Assembly (NCBI GenBank): GCA_023142805.1
Contig: JAGLIU010000013.1
Span: forward strand, 1-7,565
Origin: Candidatus Omnitrophota bacterium
GTDB lineage: Bacteria > Omnitrophota > Gorgyraeia > Tantalellales > Tantalellaceae
Length of the DNA: 7,565 nucleotides
Direction: 5' to 3'
A model generated the notes under the pieces. The model saw only the letters and a program-made list of their open reading frames with translations. It had not been told where the DNA came from and did no database searches. A program made the position numbers and the translations under genes. This document shows, piece by piece, positions 1-5,585 of this stretch. Position 1 is the first letter of the stretch; each line of letters opens with the position of its first letter.

Positions 1-6
1 TTTTTT

Positions 7-81
7 TGGTTGCGGGGGAAGGAATCGAACCTCCGACCTTGAGGTTATGAGCCTCACGAGCTACCTCTGCTCCACCCCGCG
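7..81 (-). tRNA. Initiator tRNA-fMet, anticodon CAT
   Basis: Read on the minus strand, this folds as a full cloverleaf with an encoded CCA end. The acceptor arms are CGCGGGG and CCCCGCA, leaving an unpaired C1:A72, the hallmark of bacterial initiators needed for formylation and for rejection by peptidyl-tRNA hydrolase and EF-Tu. The D stem is GAGC/GCTC with the A11:U24 pair typical of bacterial initiators. The anticodon loop is CTCATAA. The T arm is GGAGG-TTCGATT-CCTTC. Two features differ from the E. coli molecule: the D loop is two bases shorter (AGAGGTA), and the anticodon stem is TGAGG/CCTCA, so pair 29:41 is A:U and only two of the usual three consecutive G:C pairs remain. The gene has its own promoter just upstream and diverges from the purine cluster. 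Initiator identity is firm because of C1:A72. Confidence 0.97.
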
Positions 82-101
82 CCAGATATATACGAATGAA
101 G

Positions 102-130
102 ATTATATCAAATCTGTTGGAGAGTAGCAA
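102..130 (-). promoter_or_regulatory. Sigma70-type promoter of the initiator tRNA gene
   Basis: On the minus strand, a perfect TATAAT (102-107) is preceded by a TG one base upstream (extended -10). A TTGCTA -35 box (125-130, 4 of 6 consensus) lies exactly 17 bp away. Transcription should start near position 95, about 14 bases before the mature tRNA 5' end at 81, which suits a short leader removed by RNase P. The start point is inferred. Confidence 0.85.
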
Positions 131-216
131 GGTTTTTCCTTAAATGTCGCCGGTTCCGGTTTTACCCGGGTCGCTTACTTTTTGCGTTATGATCAGGGGC
201 TATTACTCTCTATTTA
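131..216. other. Divergent intergenic spacer with GC-rich short repeats
   Basis: No coding sequence was seen between the two divergent promoters. This part contains a tandem CCGGTT repeat (150-155, 156-161), an 8-bp palindrome ACCCGGGT (164-171), and GTCGC on both sides (146-150, 170-174). It is noticeably richer in GC than the flanking DNA. CCGG at 156-159 could pair with CCGG at 166-169, but the stem is too short to call a terminator. Its role is unknown. Confidence 0.4.
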
Positions 217-245
217 TTGACACAAACCACTATATATGTTATAAA
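217..245 (+). promoter_or_regulatory. Strong sigma70-type promoter of the purB cluster
   Basis: A consensus -35 TTGACA (217-222), a 17-bp spacer, and a TATAAA -10 (240-245, 5 of 6) preceded by TG one base upstream make an extended -10 promoter. The inferred start is near 252, giving a 5' leader of roughly 40 bases, too short for a known purine riboswitch. It is the only clear rightward promoter in the window, so it probably drives purB and much of what follows. Confidence 0.85.
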
Positions 246-264
246 AATTATTCCGATATATAGT
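229..264. promoter_or_regulatory. Inverted repeat spanning the purB -10 box, possible operator
   Basis: ACTATATAT (229-237) and its exact reverse complement ATATATAGT (256-264) are separated by 18 bases and bracket the -10 box and the predicted start. Arm centres are 27 bp apart, between two and three helical turns. The left arm is upstream of the start, so this would act as DNA and not as an RNA hairpin. Low TA-rich complexity makes a chance match possible. It does not match the E. coli PurR or Bacillus PurR boxes as I know them. Confidence 0.4.
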
Positions 265-290
265 ATATACCCAACGATAGGAGAGATAAA

Positions 291-1583
291 ATGATAGAAA
301 GGTATACCCGCCCGGAAATCGCCAAGATATGGCAGGATGAAAATAGATTCCAAAAAATGTTAGATGTGGAAATCCTTGCGACAGAAGCATTTACCGCACA
401 TGGAATGGTTCCGTCCGAAGCTTTAGAAGTTATAAAGAAAAAAGCTAAATTTAATGTAGAAAGGATAAATGAAATAGAAGCTAAAACTAATCATGATGTA
501 GTGGCTTTTATCAAAAATTTATCTGAAAATATAGGAGAGGAAGCCAAATACTTACATTTTGGTCTTACCTCGAGTGACATACTGGACACAGCACTTTCTG
601 TACAGATGGCTGAAGCGATGGATATTCTTATTGAAGGTACAAAAAATCTAATGGAAGCGTTAAAACAAAAAGCCATAGAATATAAGGATACGCCGATGAT
701 CGGACGTTCTCACGGAGTACATGCTGAGCCCACTTCATTTGGTCTTAAAATGGCGCTGTTTTATAAAGAGGCTGAAAGAGGACTTAAAAGGCTGGAAGCC
801 GCTAAGGAAGTTATTTCTGCCGGTAAAATTTCCGGGTCCGTAGGGACTTTCGCGAATGTTGATCCATTTGTTGAGGAATATGTTTGCGAAAAATTGGGAT
901 TAAAACCGGCAGGTGTTTCAAGTCAGGTTTTGCAGAGAGATAGGCACGCGGAATATCTAAATGCTATAGCTTTAGTCGGAGCGACGCTTGAAAAGCTGGC
1001 AGTTGAAGTGAGAGGTTTACAAAAAACAGAAATAGGTGAAGTTCAGGAGTATTTCGCGTCCGGGCAGACGGGGTCGTCTAGTATGCCTCATAAGAAAAAC
1101 CCTATTATATGCGAAAGAGTTACAGGGCTTGCGAGAGTTTTAAGAGGGAACGCGATGGCCGCGATAGAGAATGTTGCTTTATGGCATGAAAGAGATATTT
1201 CACATTCATCTGTTGAAAGAATTATTGTACCGGATTCAACGATACTTTTAGATTATATGCTGGATAAAATGACAACACTTGTTGAAAAACTTGTTGTTAA
1301 TAAAGAGAAAATGCTTAAAAATATAGGCGCGACAAGGGGGCTTATCTATTCACAGCACTTAATGTTAGGATTAATACGTAAAGGCGCTACACGTATGGAA
1401 GCGTATGACATTATCCAGACCATATCTTTGGACGTTTATGATAAGCATGGTAATTTTAAAGATTTTTCTTTTAAAAACAAGGATGTCAATAAGTATATGA
1501 CAGAACAGGAGATTGAAGAGTGTTTTGACCTGAAATATCATTTAAGACACATCGATACTGTGTTCAAGAATATAGGATTATGA
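291..1583 (+). CDS. purB: Adenylosuccinate lyase
   Basis: PurB removes fumarate from SAICAR in IMP synthesis and from adenylosuccinate in AMP synthesis. It is a cytosolic homotetramer of the fumarase/aspartase superfamily. The 430 residues match the short Bacillus-type PurB. Visible landmarks are the N-terminal RYTRPE, the NHDVV segment with His68, LTSSDILDT at 92-100, GRSHGVHAEP with the likely general acid His141, and the superfamily signature SSSMPHKKNP at 262-271, carrying the catalytic serine loop. The ATG at 291 follows an AGGAGAG site (279-285) at normal distance, and the N-terminus aligns with the family start. The stop overlaps the purM start in ATGA, so the two are probably translationally coupled. 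It is the first gene after the strong promoter. I see no missing key residues. Confidence 0.97.
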   Translation: MIERYTRPEIAKIWQDENRFQKMLDVEILATEAFTAHGMVPSEALEVIKKKAKFNVERINEIEAKTNHDVVAFIKNLSENIGEEAKYLHFGLTSSDILDTALSVQMAEAMDILIEGTKNLMEALKQKAIEYKDTPMIGRSHGVHAEPTSFGLKMALFYKEAERGLKRLEAAKEVISAGKISGSVGTFANVDPFVEEYVCEKLGLKPAGVSSQVLQRDRHAEYLNAIALVGATLEKLAVEVRGLQKTEIGEVQEYFASGQTGSSSMPHKKNPIICERVTGLARVLRGNAMAAIENVALWHERDISHSSVERIIVPDSTILLDYMLDKMTTLVEKLVVNKEKMLKNIGATRGLIYSQHLMLGLIRKGATRMEAYDIIQTISLDVYDKHGNFKDFSFKNKDVNKYMTEQEIEECFDLKYHLRHIDTVFKNIGL

Positions 1584-2581
1584 AAAAAATAACTTATAAA
1601 AACGCGGGTGTTGATATTGATAAGGCGGATGAGCTTATCAAAAACGCTAAAAAACTTATCGCGACTACACGACTCCCGGGGAGTATTGACTCGATAGGCG
1701 GTTTTGGCGGGATATTCGATCCTAAAAGTAAAAATATTAAGGATCCTTTGCTTGTAGCGGGCACGGATGGGGTAGGGACAAAGCTTAAGGTAGCGTGGAT
1801 CGCCGGTAAACATGACACGATAGGAATAGATTTGGTAGCGATGTGCGTGAACGATGTTCTATGTGTAGGCGCGAAGCCTCTTTTCTTTCTCGATTATTTC
1901 GCGTGCGGGAAATTAGATAAGAAGATCTGGAGTGATGTTGTAAAGGGTATTGTTAAAGGATGTAGGGAAACAGGATGCGCTTTGTTGGGAGGAGAAACCG
2001 CGGAAATGCCCGGGATGTATAAAAAAGGTGAATACGATCTAGCCGGGTTTAGTGTAGGGGTCGTGGATAAAAAGAAGGTTATAGACGGAAAAAAAATAAA
2101 AACGGGGGATGTGCTTTTAGGTTTGGCGTCTACAGGACCGCATTCTAACGGATATTCTCTTATAAGAAAAATGTTCAGCGCGAAAAAGATCAAAGAGCAT
2201 CATAAACTGTTTTTGAAGCCTACCGCGTTGTATGTGAAGCCGTTTCACGCGTTAATGGAAAAAGTAGAGATAAAAGGAGCGGCGCATATAACAGGCGGAG
2301 GATTTTATGACAATATTCCCAGGATGATGCCAAAAAACAAAAAAGCCGTGATACAAAAGGGTTCGTGGAGTGTTCCTAAAGTTTTTCAAATAATAAGGGC
2401 GGAGAAAAAGATAGAAGAAAGAGAACTTTACCGGACATTTAATATGGGCATAGGGATGGTTCTTGCTCTCAGTTCAAAGGACGCGGAAAAAGCGAAGAAA
2501 ATATTAGAGGCGAAATTCAAGTTGAAAAGCTGGGTTATCGGAGAAATAAAAAAAGGGAAACATCAAGTAGAGATCGAATAA
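1580..2581 (+). CDS. purM: Phosphoribosylformylglycinamidine cyclo-ligase (AIR synthase)
   Basis: PurM closes the imidazole ring: FGAM plus ATP gives AIR, the substrate used next by PurE/PurK. At 333 residues it is near the family length of about 345. Landmarks are TYKNAGVDID at 5-14, GTDGVGTKL at 61-69, GIDLVAMCVNDV at 82-93, the GGETAEMPG nucleotide-binding stretch at 137-145, TGPHSNGYSL at 185-194, HITGGGFYDNIPR at 236-248 and NMGIGMVL at 288-295. The start shares ATGA with the purB stop. The only nearby AGGA (1574-1577) is 2 bases from the ATG, too close for a good ribosome site, so re-initiation after purB is the likely route. It has no fused neighbouring domain, unlike the eukaryotic GART protein. 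The protein looks intact. Confidence 0.97.
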   Translation: MKKITYKNAGVDIDKADELIKNAKKLIATTRLPGSIDSIGGFGGIFDPKSKNIKDPLLVAGTDGVGTKLKVAWIAGKHDTIGIDLVAMCVNDVLCVGAKPLFFLDYFACGKLDKKIWSDVVKGIVKGCRETGCALLGGETAEMPGMYKKGEYDLAGFSVGVVDKKKVIDGKKIKTGDVLLGLASTGPHSNGYSLIRKMFSAKKIKEHHKLFLKPTALYVKPFHALMEKVEIKGAAHITGGGFYDNIPRMMPKNKKAVIQKGSWSVPKVFQIIRAEKKIEERELYRTFNMGIGMVLALSSKDAEKAKKILEAKFKLKSWVIGEIKKGKHQVEIE

Positions 2582-2662
2582 CAAGAAAAAACTTTAAAGT
2601 AAGAGTAACCGCGATATGTTTAAAAATTGAGATTTGATAGTTAGCGGAGAAAGTTAATAGAT

Positions 2663-3940
2663 ATGAATGTATTGGTTATAGGGTCAGGCGGGCGCGAACA
2701 CGCGATATGCTGGAAGTTGAAACAAAGCGCGAAAGTCGGAAAACTATATTGTTCTCCCGGGAACGGAGGCACGGCAAAAGACGCGGAAAATGTTGAGCTG
2801 AAAGTGTCAGACCATAAGGAAGTGATAGATTTTTGTAAGGATAAGCAGGTAGATCTGGTTGTTGTTGGGCCGGAAGCTCCTTTAGCGGTTGGGATCGCGG
2901 ATGATCTGGAAAAGGCGGGGATAAAAGTGTTCGGGCCGTCGTATTCCGCGAGCAGGATGGAGTCCAGCAAGATCTTCGCTAAAGAATTAATGGGCAGATA
3001 TAACATTCCCACGGCCGCTTTTAGGATCTTTGACAATATTGAAGCGGCAGAAGAATATATTCGTGAAGTAGGGGCTCCTATAGTAGTTAAAGCGTACGGG
3101 TTAGCGGCAGGAAAAGGAGTTGTTATAGCTGAGACTGTGGAAGAAGCTGTTGATGCCGCGAAAAGTATGCTTGTTGATAAACAGTTCGGCTCCGCGGGAT
3201 CAAAAATAATAGTTGAAGAATTTCTTACAGGGGAAGAGGCCTCCATACTTGTTGTAACGGATGGAGAGAAAATTATTCCGATGGTAACAAGCCAGGATCA
3301 TAAAAGGATCTTTGACGGGGACAAAGGCGCTAATACGGGAGGCATGGGGGCATATTCTCCCGCGCCGGTCATAGATGAAAAACTTTTTGATGAAATAATG
3401 AAAACTATTATAGAGCCTACGATGGAAGGTTTAAAAAACGAGGGAATAATTTATAAAGGGGTTTTATACGCGGGGATAATGGTTACTTTGGAAGGGCCCA
3501 AAGTGCTTGAATATAATGTACGTTTCGGGGATCCCGAGACGCAGGTCATAATCCCGCGAATGAAATCGGATCTGGCGGAACTTTTTATGGCTGTCGCCAA
3601 AGGCGATATTTCCGACCAACAGGTTGAATGGGATGAAAAGGAGTACGTTTGTGTGGTATTGGCCGCGGGGGGATATCCCGGTGTGTATGATAAAGGAAAA
3701 ACTATCAGTGGGATCGAGCAGGCCGAAAAGGAAAAGGCCATGGTGTTTCATGCCGGAACAAAAGAAAAAGGAACAAAGATAGTTACATCAGGGGGTCGGG
3801 TTATTAATGTTGTCGGCAAGGGGAATGGGATCGAAGAAGCGGTTATAAATACATATAGAGCTGTTGAAAAAATAAACTTTGAAGGAATGCAGTATCGATC
3901 TGATATAGCAAGAAAGGCGATTGATAGAGCAAAAAATTGA
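2663..3940 (+). CDS. purD: Phosphoribosylamine-glycine ligase (GAR synthetase)
   Basis: PurD joins glycine to phosphoribosylamine with ATP, an ATP-grasp reaction early in purine synthesis. Its 425 residues match the family. The N domain starts MNVLVIGSGGREHA (1-14) and has VVGPEAPL (67-74). The ATP-grasp core has VVKAYGLAAGKGVV at 141-154, TSQDHKRIFDGDKGANTGGMGAYSP at 209-232 in part, and EYNVRFGDPETQ at 283-294 with the likely metal ligands Glu283 and Asn285. The C domain ends with GMQYRSDIA at 408-416. One oddity is Tyr145 where bacterial PurD usually has Asp (KADGLAAGKG) and the vertebrate enzyme has Ser. The ATG follows GGAGA (2646-2650) at a rather long 12 bases, but the family start fits. 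Glycine could come from glyA in the same cluster. An 81-base gap from purM holds no clear promoter or terminator. Confidence 0.97.
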   Translation: MNVLVIGSGGREHAICWKLKQSAKVGKLYCSPGNGGTAKDAENVELKVSDHKEVIDFCKDKQVDLVVVGPEAPLAVGIADDLEKAGIKVFGPSYSASRMESSKIFAKELMGRYNIPTAAFRIFDNIEAAEEYIREVGAPIVVKAYGLAAGKGVVIAETVEEAVDAAKSMLVDKQFGSAGSKIIVEEFLTGEEASILVVTDGEKIIPMVTSQDHKRIFDGDKGANTGGMGAYSPAPVIDEKLFDEIMKTIIEPTMEGLKNEGIIYKGVLYAGIMVTLEGPKVLEYNVRFGDPETQVIIPRMKSDLAELFMAVAKGDISDQQVEWDEKEYVCVVLAAGGYPGVYDKGKTISGIEQAEKEKAMVFHAGTKEKGTKIVTSGGRVINVVGKGNGIEEAVINTYRAVEKINFEGMQYRSDIARKAIDRAKN

Positions 3941-3957
3941 TTCAAATGGATTCAATC

Positions 3958-3978
3958 CCGTCCGCGTTTTGAGGACGG
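3958..3978 (+). other. Hairpin between purD and purE
   Basis: CCGTCC (3958-3963) and GGACGG (3973-3978) form a perfect 6-bp stem with a 9-base loop. No U-tract follows (TATAAAG comes next), so it is not a standard intrinsic terminator. It lies 17 bases after the purD stop and could be a 3' stabilising or processing stem. A duplicated GATTCAA lies just before it. Confidence 0.4.
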
Positions 3979-4024
3979 TATAAAGAAAGTATATCAAACG
4001 TGATTAAATCCTAAGGAGACAAAA

Positions 4025-4573
4025 ATGAAAAAGAAACCAGTAGTCAGCGTCATTATGGGGAGTGATTCCGATTTGACAACCATGATGAATGCCGCCGATA
4101 CTTTGCGGAAGTTTGGGATCGCTTATGAATTAAAAATATCTTCCGCGCACAGAACACCGGAAAAGACCGCCGCGTTCGCGAAGAACGCGAAGAAAAAAGG
4201 CATAAAAGTCATTATAGCCGGGGCAGGCGGAGCGGCTCATTTGGCCGGAGTTATAGCCGCACATACTACTTTACCGGTGATCGGAGTGCCGATGGAGACT
4301 GTTTTGGATGGGGTGGATTCACTTCTTTCTATTGTCCAGATGCCGGCGGGGATACCCGTAGCGACCGTAGCGGTAGGCAAAGCAGGCGCGATCAACGCCG
4401 CGATATTGGCCGTTCAGATATTAGGGGTAAGTTCTTCAACCATCAATAAAAAATTGGAAGATCACAAAAAGGAATTGATAAAAAAAGTGGAAGCAAAGAA
4501 TAAAAAAATAGAGACAACCGTTCTTGTGACAAAACAAGATCGCGGGAAAACGCGCAAAAATAAAAAATCCTGA
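4025..4573 (+). CDS. purE: N5-carboxyaminoimidazole ribonucleotide mutase, class I
   Basis: PurE moves the carboxyl group of N5-CAIR to carbon 4, giving CAIR. Class I features are visible: VIMGSDSDL at 9-17, ISSAHRTPEKT at 38-48 with the catalytic His42, AGAGGAAHLAG at 65-75 and VDSLLSIVQMPAGIPV at 97-112. Class I enzymes usually depend on PurK, which is not in this window. The core ends near residue 157. A lysine-rich tail of about 25 residues follows and makes the protein (182 residues) longer than the usual 160-170. The ATG has the best ribosome site in the window, AAGGAG (4013-4018), six bases upstream. The gene follows purD after 84 bases that hold a hairpin and at most a weak promoter-like sequence. 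Function is secure. The tail has no recognised role. Confidence 0.96.
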   Translation: MKKKPVVSVIMGSDSDLTTMMNAADTLRKFGIAYELKISSAHRTPEKTAAFAKNAKKKGIKVIIAGAGGAAHLAGVIAAHTTLPVIGVPMETVLDGVDSLLSIVQMPAGIPVATVAVGKAGAINAAILAVQILGVSSSTINKKLEDHKKELIKKVEAKNKKIETTVLVTKQDRGKTRKNKKS

Positions 4574-4612
4574 GTTTTTCAAGAAAGGAAAGAAAAAGAT
4601 CGGATAATAAAT

Positions 4613-5074
4613 ATGAGTAAAACCAAACATGTACTTTTTGTCTGCACGGGAAACAGTTGTCGAAGTATAATGGCGGAAGGGTATTTTGAGAAACGAATTA
4701 AGGAAGAAAAACTGAAGGTGGAAGTTAGATCTGCCGGCACGCTTGGGATAGAAGGGATGAAGCCTTCCCGGGAAGTGATACAGTTGTTCAAAGAAGAAAA
4801 AATTCTGCCGGAAGAATATCGATCTACACCCCTTACAAAAGAACTGGTTGAGTGGGCGGATATTGTTCTTGTTATGGAAGACAGGCATAAAGAAACAATA
4901 CTTACAGTTGTTCCCGCGGCGGAAAGCAAAATAAAATATCTTAGAGGATTTGATCCTGAGACAGAAGAAAAAGAGATCCCTGATCCGATAGGAATGTCTT
5001 TTGAAGCGTACAAAGAAACTTTTGATGTTATAAAAAAAACGATAGAAGGACTGATAAAATGGGCAAAACAATAA
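4613..5074 (+). CDS. ywlE: Low-molecular-weight protein phosphatase, YwlE-like
   Basis: This is a cytosolic phosphatase of the LMW-PTP fold with 153 residues. The P-loop CTGNSCRS at 11-18 gives nucleophile Cys11 and phosphate-binding Arg17. The general acid is Asp124 in IPDP near the C-terminus. RSAGT at 39-43 and STPLTKELVEWAD at 71-83 are also typical. The next gene is rpiB, as for Bacillus YwlE, a protein-arginine phosphatase. In YwlE the P-loop residue before the second cysteine is Thr, which selects phosphoarginine, while tyrosine phosphatases have Ile or another bulky residue there. Here it is Ser15, so specificity is open. Only Cys11 and Cys16 exist, so it lacks the extra cysteine pair of ArsC arsenate reductases despite a similar P-loop. 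The start has only a weak GGA site (4602-4604), but the frame offers no other start after the purE stop. Confidence 0.9.
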   Translation: MSKTKHVLFVCTGNSCRSIMAEGYFEKRIKEEKLKVEVRSAGTLGIEGMKPSREVIQLFKEEKILPEEYRSTPLTKELVEWADIVLVMEDRHKETILTVVPAAESKIKYLRGFDPETEEKEIPDPIGMSFEAYKETFDVIKKTIEGLIKWAKQ

Positions 5075-5514
5075 CTATAGGAGCTGATCACGGCGGGTTT
5101 AAACTTAAAGAGCGGATAAAGGTTATTCTAAAAAAAACGAAGTATAAAATAGAAGATGTCGGAACATATTCCGACGAGGCGTGTGATTATCCTGTTTTTG
5201 GTTTTAACGCGGCAAAAAAAGTTTCACAAAAAAAAGCGGAAAAAGGTATAGTAATATGTAAAAGCGGGATAGGGATGTCCATTATTGCTAACAAACTTCC
5301 GGGGGTGAGAGCCGGAGTTTGCGCTAACGTAGCGGATGCGGCAAGTTCCAGAAAGCATAACGATACGAATGTTCTGGTTTTATCCGCGTCTAAATTAAGC
5401 GGCAAGAAAGCCGAAGAAATAGTAAAAACGTGGATGAAAACAAGCGCGCTTAAAGGGCGCCACGCGCGGCGAGTGAAACAGATCATCGCGTTTGAAAAAC
5501 AAATGTTTAAATAA
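5059..5514 (+). CDS. rpiB: Ribose-5-phosphate isomerase B
   Basis: RpiB interconverts ribulose 5-phosphate and ribose 5-phosphate, the precursor of PRPP and so of purines. It belongs to the RpiB/LacAB family, and its 151 residues fit that family. Landmarks are IGADHGGFKLK at 7-17 with Asp10-His11, DYP at 43-45, GIVICKSGIGMSI at 63-75 with the likely catalytic Cys67, RKHNDTNVLVL at 98-108 with His100, and GRHARRV at 133-139. The loop after the cysteine reads CKSG where E. coli has CGTG. Lactose-pathway LacA/LacB is an alternative within the family, but no sugar operon is present and the HND motif and context favour RpiB. The gene overlaps the phosphatase by 16 bases and has AAGGA (5046-5050) eight bases before the ATG, so translation is probably coupled. 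Confidence 0.94.
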   Translation: MGKTITIGADHGGFKLKERIKVILKKTKYKIEDVGTYSDEACDYPVFGFNAAKKVSQKKAEKGIVICKSGIGMSIIANKLPGVRAGVCANVADAASSRKHNDTNVLVLSASKLSGKKAEEIVKTWMKTSALKGRHARRVKQIIAFEKQMFK

Positions 5515-5585
5515 GAGCGGACTTTAACGTTTTCTAAGAAAAAAATGGACGGTAGATAACCGAACACAGCTAAAGGGGAGAAAAA

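Noticed and set aside
181..187. TTTGCGT resembling half of an E. coli PurR box
   Set aside because: The matching ACGCAAA half is absent next to it, and one 7-base half-site is expected by chance.
246..290. Purine or THF riboswitch in the purB leader
   Set aside because: The predicted leader is only about 40 bases and AT-rich, too short to hold a known aptamer.
2641..3246. Minus-strand open frame of 201 codons opposite purD
   Set aside because: Ser/Thr/Ala-rich translation without motifs, fully antisense to a well-conserved gene. No ribosome site was noted.
3969..3997. Promoter before purE: TTGAGG, 17 bp, TATCAA
   Set aside because: Each box matches consensus at only about 4 of 6 positions, and the -35 overlaps the hairpin. 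It cannot be excluded, but it is too weak to annotate.
4436..5071. Long minus-strand open frame (211 codons) opposite the end of purE and the phosphatase
   Set aside because: The product is rich in Phe, Tyr and Arg with no recognisable motif, as expected for a shadow of AAA/GAA-rich coding sequence. The plus-strand genes have clear family motifs.
4613..5074. Arsenate reductase (ArsC) suggested by CTGNSCRS and MAEG
   Set aside because: The thioredoxin-coupled enzyme needs two further cysteines in its middle region. This protein has only Cys11 and Cys16, and no ars genes are nearby.
5550..5562. CGGT-AGATA-ACCG stem before glyA
   Set aside because: A 4-bp stem without a U-tract is common by chance.
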